DNA of 41,653 nucleotides, from assembly GCA_947464335.1 (NCBI GenBank), contig CANHWG010000022.1, positions 1 to 41,653 on the forward strand, written 5' to 3'. The notes beneath the pieces were generated by a model, which did no database searches, was not told the origin of the DNA, and was given only the letters and a program-made list of their open reading frames with translations. Each line of letters opens with the position of its first letter. The stretch's first letter is position 1. Of the stretch, positions 25,146 through 33,457 are shown piece after piece. The stretch comes from Flavobacteriaceae bacterium (GTDB taxonomy: Bacteria > Bacteroidota > Bacteroidia > Flavobacteriales > Flavobacteriaceae). Both the position numbers and the translations under genes were made by a program.

Positions 25146-25238
25146 ATGCATTAGGGATTGGAGCAAAATACCGTGTATTGCGGAAAGCCCGACCCGAAGG
25201 GACACGAGGCTTAGGCCGACTGCCCGAAGGGAAATGCC
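25146..25238. repeat. GC-rich repeat element between ruvB and queG
   Basis: The gap contains two copies of CCCGAAGGGA (in GACCCGAAGGGACAC and TGCCCGAAGGGAAAT) and terminal GCATTAGGGATTGG / GAAATGCCCT strings. In overall pattern it matches dispersed GC-rich Flavobacterium repeats, like the element at 3129-3244. It directly abuts the ruvB TAG stop (25239-25241). No promoter for queG is visible in it. Confidence 0.7.
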
Positions 25239-26261
25239 CTAAAAAAGTCCCCCTTGAATATTAGTTTTTATTTTACCTAAATGCTTATAGGCCTTCTCGG
25301 TAACTTCTCTTCCTCTAGGCGTTCTGATAATAAAACCTTCTTGAATTAAAAATGGTTCGTATACTTCTTCTATAGTTTCGCCACTTTCGGAAACAGCTGT
25401 AGCTAAAGTTGATAAACCAACTGGTCCGCCTTTGAATTTATCGATGATGGTGTTTAAGATTTTATTGTCCATTTCGTCTAAACCATGAGCATCTACATGA
25501 AGTGCTTTCAAGGAATATTTAGCAATTTCTATATCTATTTTACCGTTTCCTTTTATTTGAGCAAAGTCGCGTACTCGACGCAATAATGCATTTGCTATAC
25601 GAGGTGTTCCTCTACTTCTCCCTGCAATTTCAATCGCCGCTTCCATCGTTATTGGCATTTTTAAAATACTGGAGCTACGTTGAACAATGGTGGTTAAAAG
25701 TTCGGTGTTATAATATTGCAATCGACTTTGTATTCCGAAACGGGCACGCATTGGTGCGGTTAACAATCCGGAACGTGTGGTGGCGCCAACAAGCGTAAAC
25801 GGATTTAAATTAATTTGAACCGTTCGAGCATTGGGTCCAGATTCAATCATAATATCAATTTTGAAGTCTTCCATGGCAGAATAAAGATATTCTTCTACAA
25901 TAGGACTTAAACGATGAATTTCATCAATAAACAAAACATCTCTTTCTTCAAGGTTGGTTAACAAGCCTGCCAAATCACCTGGCTTATCTAAAACGGGCCC
26001 AGAAGTAATCTTTATTCCAACGTTTAGTTCATTTGCCAAAATATTAGCCAAAGTTGTTTTTCCTAATCCTGGTGGTCCGTGAAACAAAGTGTGGTCAAGA
26101 GCTTCATCTCTTTGATTGGCAGCTTCTACAAAAACTTTTAAGTTATCCAACACTTGTTCTTGTCCAGTAAAATCATCAAAGGTTAAAGGTCTCAACTTTT
26201 TTTCGAGGTCGAGTTCTTCGGGATTAAAATTATCGTTTGTGGGATTGAGATTTTCGTTCAT
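25239..26261 (-). CDS. ruvB: Holliday junction branch migration helicase RuvB
   Basis: RuvB is the AAA+ motor that drives branch migration with RuvA. The 340-residue protein has Walker A GPPGLGKT at residues 62-69, Walker [13 protein letters not shown], the sensor and arginine-finger region [18 protein letters not shown], and the C-terminal winged helix ending [22 protein letters not shown] 26261 ([10 protein letters not shown]) fits the family better than an in-frame start ten codons upstream. A TATATTTG element (26273-26266) ends only 4 nt before this ATG, so the transcript may be leaderless or nearly so. Confidence 0.97.
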   Translation of the reverse strand: MNENLNPTNDNFNPEELDLEKKLRPLTFDDFTGQEQVLDNLKVFVEAANQRDEALDHTLFHGPPGLGKTTLANILANELNVGIKITSGPVLDKPGDLAGLLTNLEERDVLFIDEIHRLSPIVEEYLYSAMEDFKIDIMIESGPNARTVQINLNPFTLVGATTRSGLLTAPMRARFGIQSRLQYYNTELLTTIVQRSSSILKMPITMEAAIEIAGRSRGTPRIANALLRRVRDFAQIKGNGKIDIEIAKYSLKALHVDAHGLDEMDNKILNTIIDKFKGGPVGLSTLATAVSESGETIEEVYEPFLIQEGFIIRTPRGREVTEKAYKHLGKIKTNIQGGLF

Positions 26262-26265
26262 ATTA

Positions 26266-26273
26266 CAAATATA
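26266..26273 (-). promoter_or_regulatory. Possible -7 element of ruvB, adjacent to the start codon
   Basis: TATATTTG on the minus strand matches TAnnTTTG exactly and ends 4 nt before the ruvB ATG. A TTG lies 15 nt upstream, shorter than the usual 17-23 nt. It may be a true promoter of a leaderless message or a chance match in AT-rich DNA. Confidence 0.4.
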
Positions 26274-26288
26274 TAACAAAGTTGAGTG

Positions 26289-26322
26289 CAAAAAAAAATG
26301 CCTTTCAATACGAAAGGCATTT
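26289..26322 (-). terminator. Terminator of the act-cox operon
   Basis: On the minus strand the perfect 11-bp stem AAATGCCTTTC / GAAAGGCATTT, with a 5-nt loop, is followed by a run of T, about 20 nt after the coxA stop. Confidence 0.9.
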
Positions 26323-26340
26323 ATTAAACTTTATAATAAA

Positions 26341-28140
26341 TTAATGATGTAACTGTTCTTCACCAGGTTTCATGGGAACATTTTGGGGAACAAAATCATC
26401 ATCATGTCCAGGTTTACTATAATCATATGGCCATCTGTATACGTGTGGAATTTCTCCAGCCCAGTTTCCATGAATGTGCTCAATAGGGGCTGTCCATTCT
26501 AAGGTATTTGATTTCCATGGGTTTTGCACCGTTCGTTTTCCGTAAAATATACTACTAAAGAAGTTGTATAAGAAAACCAATTGGAATGCACCACCAATTA
26601 AAGCAAACATTGTGATGATAACATTTACATTTTGTAAATCATCAAATAACGGAAAATTAGTATTGGTATAATATCTTCTTGGTAAACCAGCCATACCTAT
26701 AAAATGCATCGGGAAAAATACTCCGTAAGCACTAACGGCAGTTACCCAAAAGTGAACGTATCCTAAATTCTTATTCATCATTCTGCCAAACATTTTTGGA
26801 AACCAATGATAAATACCCGCAAACATTCCGTAAAGAGCAGAAATACCCATTACTAAGTGAAAGTGAGCTACAACAAAATAGGTATCGTGAACGTTAATAT
26901 CTAAAGTACTGTCACCTAAAATAATTCCGGTTAATCCACCCGTAATAAAAGTAGAAACTAATCCAATAGAGAATAACATAGCAGGGTTTAACTGTAAGTT
27001 ACCTTTCCAAAGCGTAGTAATATAATTAAACGCTTTTACTGCTGATGGAATTGCAATTAATAATGTTGTAAATGTAAATACAGAACCTAAGAACGGATTC
27101 ATTCCTGAAATAAACATGTGGTGACCCCAAACAATTGTAGATAAAAATGCAATTGCAATTAAAGACATAATCATTGCTCTGTAACCAAAAATAGGTTTAC
27201 GGGAGTTTGTCGCTATAACTTCAGAAGTTATACCTAAAGCGGGTAATAAAATAATATATACTTCAGGGTGACCTAAAAACCAAAATAAGTGTTCAAACAA
27301 AACAGGTGAACCACCTTGATAGTGCAATACTTCACCAGCGATATAAATGTCAGATAAAAAGAAAGAAGTGCCAAAGCTTCTATCCATAATTAGCATCAAA
27401 GCTGCAGAAAGTAGTACTGGAAAAGAAATCACTCCAATAATAGCTGTAATGAAAAAAGCCCATATTGTTAAAGGAAGTCTAGTAAAAGACATTCCTTTAG
27501 TTCTTAAATTAATAACGGTAACGATATAATTTAATGAACCAAGTAACGAAGCCGCAATAAATACTGCCATAGAAACCAACCATAAAGTCATACCCGTACC
27601 AGAACCTGAGATAGCTTGAGGCAAAGCACTTAATGGTGGATAAACCGTCCATCCGGCAGAAGCAGGACCAGATTCTACAAAAAGAGAAGAAATCATGATT
27701 ATACTTGAAAGGAAAAATAGCCAATAAGAAATCATGTTTAGTAATCCCGAAGCCATATCTCTTGCTCCACATTGTAATGGAATTAAAAGATTACTAAAAG
27801 TTCCGCTCAAAGCTGCAGTTAATACAAAGAAAACCATAATGGTTCCGTGAATAGTAATCAAAGATAGATAGGCCTCGTTAGTCATAACTCCGCCTGGTGC
27901 CATTTTCTCTCCTAAGAAAAAGCTAAAAACCTTAAATGATTCTTCAGGCCAAGCTAACTGCATTCTAAATAGCAATGACATTCCAACACCAATAACTCCC
28001 ATAATAATACCAGTTAATAGGTATTGTTTGGCAATCATTTTATGATCAATACTAAAAATATATTTGGTAATGAACGTGTCTTTATGGTGGTGTTCGTGTT
28101 CGTCGTGACCGTGATCGTGATTGTGAGCTTCTGCTGACAT
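26341..28140 (-). CDS. coxA: Cytochrome c oxidase subunit I (aa3 type)
   Basis: This is the 599-residue catalytic subunit holding heme a and the heme a3-CuB centre, with 12 or more membrane helices. Heme and copper ligands are visible: TIHGTIMVFF (heme a His), FWFLGHPEVYIILLPALG (CuB His and the cross-linked Tyr), VWGHHMFISG (CuB His pair), and VHDTYFVVAHFHLVMG (Mg-site His-Asp and both heme His). The HPEVY glutamate marks an A1-type oxidase. The N-terminus is strikingly His-rich: eight His within residues 6-19. It is the last gene of the operon, 27 nt after coxB. Subunit III is not in the window. Confidence 0.97.
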   Translation of the reverse strand: MSAEAHNHDHGHDEHEHHHKDTFITKYIFSIDHKMIAKQYLLTGIIMGVIGVGMSLLFRMQLAWPEESFKVFSFFLGEKMAPGGVMTNEAYLSLITIHGTIMVFFVLTAALSGTFSNLLIPLQCGARDMASGLLNMISYWLFFLSSIIMISSLFVESGPASAGWTVYPPLSALPQAISGSGTGMTLWLVSMAVFIAASLLGSLNYIVTVINLRTKGMSFTRLPLTIWAFFITAIIGVISFPVLLSAALMLIMDRSFGTSFFLSDIYIAGEVLHYQGGSPVLFEHLFWFLGHPEVYIILLPALGITSEVIATNSRKPIFGYRAMIMSLIAIAFLSTIVWGHHMFISGMNPFLGSVFTFTTLLIAIPSAVKAFNYITTLWKGNLQLNPAMLFSIGLVSTFITGGLTGIILGDSTLDINVHDTYFVVAHFHLVMGISALYGMFAGIYHWFPKMFGRMMNKNLGYVHFWVTAVSAYGVFFPMHFIGMAGLPRRYYTNTNFPLFDDLQNVNVIITMFALIGGAFQLVFLYNFFSSIFYGKRTVQNPWKSNTLEWTAPIEHIHGNWAGEIPHVYRWPYDYSKPGHDDDFVPQNVPMKPGEEQLHH

Positions 28141-28167
28141 ATTAGGTAAACTTTTAAATTTTTATAC

Positions 28168-29349
28168 TTATTTCATTTCTGCTTGAGCAACTACAGTAGT
28201 GTCTTTACTTTTTGTAGAACTTGTGTCTTTTGACTGGTTTGATGCTTCTGACTCTTTAGCTTCTGTTGCGGCATTTTTAACTGCTTGAACAATTGTTTTA
28301 GGGGCATTCTCTTTTAACCACGCTTTATATTCTTCGGGTGTATCTACAACAATTTTCATTTGCATATTATAATGAGAAGCTCCACAGATTTTATTACAAA
28401 GCAATAAATAATCAAAAGTATAAGGATCTAGTGGTGCTTGCCCTTTTGCAACTAAATCTGCCGATTTTTTAGTTCTAATTGCATTGATAGTTGCCACTTT
28501 TTCGACCATAGCGGGTTTATCACGCATTTCTGCAGTGGTAATTGAGGGAATAAATGAAAAATTAGTAACCATTCCAGGAACACAGTTCATTTGAGCTCTA
28601 AAGTGCGGCATGTAAGCAGAGTGCAATACATCTTGAGAACGCATTTTGAAAATAACTCTTTTCCCTTTTGGTATATGTAATTCTGAAGAGGTAAAATCAT
28701 CTTGTGCATTTGGATCTGACAAATCTACTCCTAATGTGTTAACACCTTCGATGTATCTAACATTCGCTTTTCCTAAAACTCCGTCTTCTCCAGAATAACG
28801 GGCATCCCATTTAAATTGTTGAGCATACAACTCAATAACAATTGCATCTTTTTCATCTTTTTCGTCAACAAACATAATATTGGTCCAAGCGTACAATCCG
28901 TAAAGTATTAATACTGCTAATACAACAGCTGGAATAATACTCCATATAAATTCTAATTTATTACTATCAGAAAAATATAGCGCTTTCTGCCCTGGTTTAC
29001 CACTGTATTTGTATGCAAAATAGTGAAGTAACGCTTGAGTTATAGTTTGTACAAAGAATATAAGTACCATTGAAATCATCATAAGATTATCAACTTCTGG
29101 ACCATGTTCAGAAGCAGCGTCACTCATTAAAGGAAAATGGCCATAGTTAACTAGACAAAAAATAGTTGTAATATAAATAAAGCAAAGAAAGGCAAACATT
29201 AAGTAACCATTAACTTTATTATCATTATCATTTGCTACACCAGTGTCGTCAACATTTGCTCCAACTTGAGTTAAGTCGAATATTTTAGTTAACTGCCACA
29301 AGGCTACTGCCAATAAAACTACAACTATAAGTACCAAAAGAGTTGTCAT
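28168..29349 (-). CDS. coxB: Cytochrome c oxidase subunit II
   Basis: Subunit II accepts electrons from cytochrome c through CuA. The 393-residue protein has three to four membrane helices in the first 155 residues, then the periplasmic cupredoxin domain. CuA ligands are His243 (VLHSAYMPHF), Cys318, Cys322, His326 and Met329 (CNKICGASHYNM). The residue between the Cys ligands that is Glu in most subunit II proteins (CSEICG) is Lys320 here. Between His243 and the Cys ligands there is an insertion of about 40 residues (around 268-308), and the C-terminal tail is Ser/Lys/Thr-rich. It lies 20 nt after actF, so it is co-transcribed with alternative complex III. Confidence 0.96.
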   Translation of the reverse strand: MTTLLVLIVVVLLAVALWQLTKIFDLTQVGANVDDTGVANDNDNKVNGYLMFAFLCFIYITTIFCLVNYGHFPLMSDAASEHGPEVDNLMMISMVLIFFVQTITQALLHYFAYKYSGKPGQKALYFSDSNKLEFIWSIIPAVVLAVLILYGLYAWTNIMFVDEKDEKDAIVIELYAQQFKWDARYSGEDGVLGKANVRYIEGVNTLGVDLSDPNAQDDFTSSELHIPKGKRVIFKMRSQDVLHSAYMPHFRAQMNCVPGMVTNFSFIPSITTAEMRDKPAMVEKVATINAIRTKKSADLVAKGQAPLDPYTFDYLLLCNKICGASHYNMQMKIVVDTPEEYKAWLKENAPKTIVQAVKNAATEAKESEASNQSKDTSSTKSKDTTVVAQAEMK

Positions 29350-29369
29350 TTGTAATTTGATTTAAAATA

Positions 29370-30884
29370 TTAATAATGAAAATGTTTACTTTCTTCAATA
29401 AATGGATTTCTTTTTGGAACCAATGGTGCTTTAGTTAAGGCACTGAATACCACATAAATGAATAATCCTAAGAAGAATGCTAATGATGAAATTTCAGGTA
29501 TTCCAATAAACCATCTGTCACCAACAGTTGCAGGCATTATCATATTGAAGAAATCAATATAATGTCCGAACAATATAACAACACCAGCCATAACTATAAT
29601 CCAAGCAATACGTTTGAAATCAGTATTAATTAACAACAATATTGGGAATATAAAGTTCATAGCTACTGCACCCCAAAAGGTAATGCCATAATCGTTAATT
29701 CTAGTTACAAAATAAGTTACCTCTTCTGGAATATTGGCGTACCAAATCAACATGAATTGAGAAAACCATAAGTAGGTCCAAAATACACTGATTCCAAACA
29801 TAAATTTTGATAAGTCATGAATATGGCTTGAGTTTACATTTTCTAAATATCCTTTAGATTTTAAGTATAAAGTTACCATTTGAATAGTAGTAATACCGCT
29901 TACAAAGAAACTAGCAAATACATACCAGCCAAATAGAGTACTAAACCAGTGAGGATCAACAGACATTATCCAATCCCAAGACATAATCGATTCTGAAACA
30001 ATAAAGAATACTAAAAATGCAGCTGACATTTTAAAATTCTTTTTGTAATAAGTATTGTCATTAGCTTCATCTTGAGCTAAGCAATTTTTTCTTGAATAAT
30101 AGCGGTATAAATTCCAAACGGTTAAAAACAAGATGGCTCTAATAATCCAAAAAGGAAAATTTAAATAACCTGATTTACCAGCGATTAATGCATCGTAATT
30201 TTCATGACCTACTTCTGTTACACCATCATTCATCCATACAAATAAATGATTCATATGAAAACCTGAAGCTAATAGAATTAAAAAGAAAATGATTGAACCC
30301 GGTAATAAATAGGATGTTATTCCTTGCATCACTCTGAATAAAACAGGTGACCATCCTGCTTGTGCTACTTGTTGAATAGCATAGAATGCTAAAGCACCCA
30401 TTGCAATTAACATGAAGAAAATACAAGCAACATAAAGGGCTGCCCAAGGTTTATTTTGTAATTGGTGTAATACATGTAAAACATGTTCGGCATGTTCATC
30501 TGCATGAGCATCTGATTTATGAGAATCATGTTTAACCTCCTTCTCTGGAGAATCTACCGCCGTAGTTAAAGATTCAGAAGTATGCGATTTAGTTAAAGTA
30601 TCGTGAGTTGCAGTATCAACTTCATGTTTTTCTTCTGTCGAATCAACAGTGGCTTTAATCGCTTCAGAATGATTTGCAGTTTCTTCATTAGATTCTGCTT
30701 TAGCATCATGATGTGTTGCTGCAGCTTCATGTCCTCCTTCATGATGTGCTTCTTCTTCTTTCAGAATAGTCTCAACCTCTTGGATAGTTTTTGGTGCAGT
30801 TAAAAAACCATAACCAATCCCAAGAATACCAACAATCATTAGGACAAAAGAAAAGGTTTTTAATTTACTTGAAAATGTATACAT
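29370..30884 (-). CDS. actF: Alternative complex III subunit ActF (quinol:cytochrome c oxidoreductase)
   Basis: The 504-residue integral membrane protein resembles ActC/NrfD-type quinol-interacting subunits, with about ten helices from residue 148 on (LYVACIFFMLIAMGALAFYA, LPGSIIFFLILLASGF, SWDWIMSVDPHWFSTLFGWY and others). Residues 1-30 form a first helix. Residues 43-140 are an unusual acidic, low-complexity insert with 16 His, predicted to lie outside the membrane between helices 1 and 2. In characterised complexes ActF is a membrane subunit without its own redox cofactors. It lies between actE (27 nt) and coxB (20 nt). Confidence 0.92.
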   Translation of the reverse strand: MYTFSSKLKTFSFVLMIVGILGIGYGFLTAPKTIQEVETILKEEEAHHEGGHEAAATHHDAKAESNEETANHSEAIKATVDSTEEKHEVDTATHDTLTKSHTSESLTTAVDSPEKEVKHDSHKSDAHADEHAEHVLHVLHQLQNKPWAALYVACIFFMLIAMGALAFYAIQQVAQAGWSPVLFRVMQGITSYLLPGSIIFFLILLASGFHMNHLFVWMNDGVTEVGHENYDALIAGKSGYLNFPFWIIRAILFLTVWNLYRYYSRKNCLAQDEANDNTYYKKNFKMSAAFLVFFIVSESIMSWDWIMSVDPHWFSTLFGWYVFASFFVSGITTIQMVTLYLKSKGYLENVNSSHIHDLSKFMFGISVFWTYLWFSQFMLIWYANIPEEVTYFVTRINDYGITFWGAVAMNFIFPILLLINTDFKRIAWIIVMAGVVILFGHYIDFFNMIMPATVGDRWFIGIPEISSLAFFLGLFIYVVFSALTKAPLVPKRNPFIEESKHFHY

Positions 30885-30911
30885 ATCTATAACAATCAGT
30901 TTGTTTTACAA

Positions 30912-31472
30912 TTATAATTTGCTTTTAAGTTCAAGAACATAAGCAGCAACCATCCAACGTTCTTTTTGACTCATTTGATTAGCATAAGAACCCATTGAGT
31001 TTAAACCATAAGTCTGAACATGGTAAATACTTCCTATTGAAACTGGTCTATCAGCATAGCTAGGTACGCCTAAAAATTTCTCTTGCTTTACCAATTTTCC
31101 TTTACCATCTCCTGCATCTCCATGACAAATACCACAATAAATAGTATATAACTCTTTTGCTTTATCCATATCAATTGCTGTAGAGTCTAATGGTGAATTT
31201 ACAATAGTTTTTGAAAAATTATATCCTTCTGTTGTATTTGGAATATCATAAGGTACAAATCCTCTTTTTATTGAACCTAGTGGAATAAGTTGTCCTTCTT
31301 TTCCTTTTTCACCAGTTGGAGAATTGAAAGCATCCGATTCTGAGTAGGTTTCATAAGCTACTGACTCGTACATGTTTGGCATATATTGGTAGTTTGTTTT
31401 CAAATCATCTTTACATGAGGAAAACGAAATAACAATACCAAATACAAATGCTATTTTAAGTAAACTTTTCAT
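30912..31472 (-). CDS. actE: Alternative complex III subunit ActE (monoheme cytochrome c lipoprotein)
   Basis: The 186-residue product starts MKSLLKIAFVFGIVISFSSC with a lipobox Cys20, so it is a predicted lipoprotein on the periplasmic side. A single heme c motif CGICH is at residues 113-117 in a class I cytochrome fold (KAKELYTIY, GDAGDGKGKL), with likely axial Met in NSMGSYANQMSQ. In the F. johnsoniae complex ActE carries one heme and is the exit point for electrons. I chose ATG 31472, 7 nt after the actD stop; the in-frame ATG at 31493 would overlap actD and precede the signal sequence with seven extra residues. Confidence 0.94.
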   Translation of the reverse strand: MKSLLKIAFVFGIVISFSSCKDDLKTNYQYMPNMYESVAYETYSESDAFNSPTGEKGKEGQLIPLGSIKRGFVPYDIPNTTEGYNFSKTIVNSPLDSTAIDMDKAKELYTIYCGICHGDAGDGKGKLVKQEKFLGVPSYADRPVSIGSIYHVQTYGLNSMGSYANQMSQKERWMVAAYVLELKSKL

Positions 31473-31479
31473 ATCTATA

Positions 31480-32007
31480 TTAATGCTTATCAATTACTTT
31501 AACTTCTACTGCACCAGTTCCTTGGAAAAATTTCACCAATTCAGCTTCATTATCTTTAACAGAAACTTCCATTAAGAAGTGATCATCTGTAGTTCTTACA
31601 TCAGGATTTTCAGATTGTTTGAATGGCCATAATCTACTTCTCATATAAAAAGTAATAACCATTAAGTGTGCTGCAAAAAACACGGTCATCTCAAACATAA
31701 CCGGAACAAAAGCAGGCATGTTTTGATAATAGGCAAAACTTGGTTTCCCTCCAATATCTTGTGGCCAATCTTGAATCATGATATAATTCATCATGGTTGT
31801 TGCTACGCTTAAACCGATGCAACCATAAATGAATGCACAGATTGCTAAACGAGTTGGCTCCAATCCCATAGCTTTATCCAAACCGTGAACAGGAAAAGGG
31901 GTAAATACTTCTTCAATATGGTGATGTGCTTTTCTGGTTTGCTTAACTGCATCCATTAAGATGTCATCATCATTGTATATAGCGTGTATAACTTTATTAC
32001 TACTCAT
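31480..32007 (-). CDS. actD: Alternative complex III subunit ActD (DUF3341)
   Basis: The 175-residue protein belongs to the DUF3341/ActD family: a cytoplasmic N-terminal domain (VIHAIYNDDDILMDAVKQTR), two membrane helices (AICAFIYGCIGLSVATTMMN and VPVMFEMTVFFAAHLMVITF), and a short C-terminal segment (HFLMEVSVKDNEAELVKFF). It carries no cofactor motif and has a structural role in the complex. It is 8 nt after actC and 7 nt before actE. Confidence 0.94.
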   Translation of the reverse strand: MSSNKVIHAIYNDDDILMDAVKQTRKAHHHIEEVFTPFPVHGLDKAMGLEPTRLAICAFIYGCIGLSVATTMMNYIMIQDWPQDIGGKPSFAYYQNMPAFVPVMFEMTVFFAAHLMVITFYMRSRLWPFKQSENPDVRTTDDHFLMEVSVKDNEAELVKFFQGTGAVEVKVIDKH

Positions 32008-32015
32008 AACAAATA

Positions 32016-33425
32016 CTAATGTTTTTCAGAATGATTATGTCCTTCTTTTTCTCTTTCTCTTTTATAATTTTCTCCAGATGACTTCAAGATTGTTTTTACT
32101 TCAGCTTGAGCAATAACAGGGAACGTTCTTGCATACAATAAAAACAATACGAAGAAGAAACCAATAGTTCCAATAAATATTCCGATATCAACAAACGTTG
32201 GTTGGAACATGGTCCATGATGATGGAAGATAATCTCTGTGTAATGAAGTAACAATAATTACGAAACGCTCAAACCACATTCCAATATTAACCACAATCGA
32301 GATTATAAATGAGAACATGATACTTGTTCTCAATTTTTTAAACCACATGAACTGTGGAGAGAAAACGTTACAAGTCATCATCGACCAATATGCCCACCAA
32401 TAAGGTCCTGTTGCTCTGTTTAAGAATGCATATTGTTCAAATTCTACACCTGAATACCAAGCTACAAATAACTCAGTAATATAAGCTACTCCAACGATAG
32501 AACCTGTAATCATGATTACAATGTTCATTAATTCGATATGTTGAATCGTAATGTATGCTTCAAGATTAGAAACTTTTCTCATGATGATAAGAAGCGTATT
32601 TACCATTGCAAATCCTGAGAATACTGCTCCCGCAACAAAGTAAGGTGGGAAAATAGTGGTATGCCAACCAGGAATAACTGAAGTTGCGAAGTCAAAAGAT
32701 ACTATGGTGTGTACAGAAAGTACAAGCGGAGTTGCTAAACCAGCTAAGACTAATGAAACTTCTTCAAATCGTTGCCAATCTTTTGCTCTACCACTCCATC
32801 CAAAACTCAAAATAGAATATATTTTTTTAGTAAATGGGGTAACAGCTCTGTCTCTAAGCATTGCAAAGTCAGGCAATAAACCAGTCCACCAGAAAACTAA
32901 TGATACGGAAAGATACGTTGATATTGCAAATACGTCCCAAAGTAAAGGCGAGTTGAAGTTAACCCAAAGAGAACCAAACTGATTTGGTATAGGCACTACC
33001 CAATACGCTAACCATGGACGTCCCATGTGGATGATTGGGAATAAACCTGCTTGGATTACAGAAAATATGGTCATCGCTTCTGCAGAACGGTTAATAGCCA
33101 TTCTCCATCGTTGACGGAATAATAATAATACGGCAGAGATAAGTGTTCCTGCGTGACCAATACCAACCCACCAAACGAAGTTAGTAATATCCCAAGCCCA
33201 ACCTACTGTTTTATTTAAACCCCATGTTCCAATACCGGTTGAAATGGTATAAATGATACATGAAATTCCCCAAAGGAACGCTATTAATGCGATAGAAAAT
33301 ACAGTCCACCACTGTTTATTAGCTCTTCCTTCAACAGGAGCAGCAACATCTACTGTTACATCGTGATATGTTTTATCACCTATAACTAATGGTTTTCTAA
33401 TGGGTGCTTCGTAATGAGACGACAT
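32016..33425 (-). CDS. actC: Alternative complex III subunit ActC (NrfD family)
   Basis: The 469-residue integral membrane protein has about ten helices and the NrfD/PsrC features: WVGIGHAGTLISAVLLLFRQ, IHMGRPWLAYWVVPIPNQ, and NFNSPLLWDVFAISTYL, regions known to bind quinol next to the Fe-S subunit. It is the probable quinol-oxidising membrane subunit paired with ActB. The C-terminus ends in a charged, His-containing tail (EKEGHNHSEKH). It begins 32 nt after the actB stop and precedes actD by 8 nt. Confidence 0.95.
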   Translation of the reverse strand: MSSHYEAPIRKPLVIGDKTYHDVTVDVAAPVEGRANKQWWTVFSIALIAFLWGISCIIYTISTGIGTWGLNKTVGWAWDITNFVWWVGIGHAGTLISAVLLLFRQRWRMAINRSAEAMTIFSVIQAGLFPIIHMGRPWLAYWVVPIPNQFGSLWVNFNSPLLWDVFAISTYLSVSLVFWWTGLLPDFAMLRDRAVTPFTKKIYSILSFGWSGRAKDWQRFEEVSLVLAGLATPLVLSVHTIVSFDFATSVIPGWHTTIFPPYFVAGAVFSGFAMVNTLLIIMRKVSNLEAYITIQHIELMNIVIMITGSIVGVAYITELFVAWYSGVEFEQYAFLNRATGPYWWAYWSMMTCNVFSPQFMWFKKLRTSIMFSFIISIVVNIGMWFERFVIIVTSLHRDYLPSSWTMFQPTFVDIGIFIGTIGFFFVLFLLYARTFPVIAQAEVKTILKSSGENYKREREKEGHNHSEKH

Positions 33426-33457
33426 AATCCTTTATTTCTTAATTAATTATTTTTATA

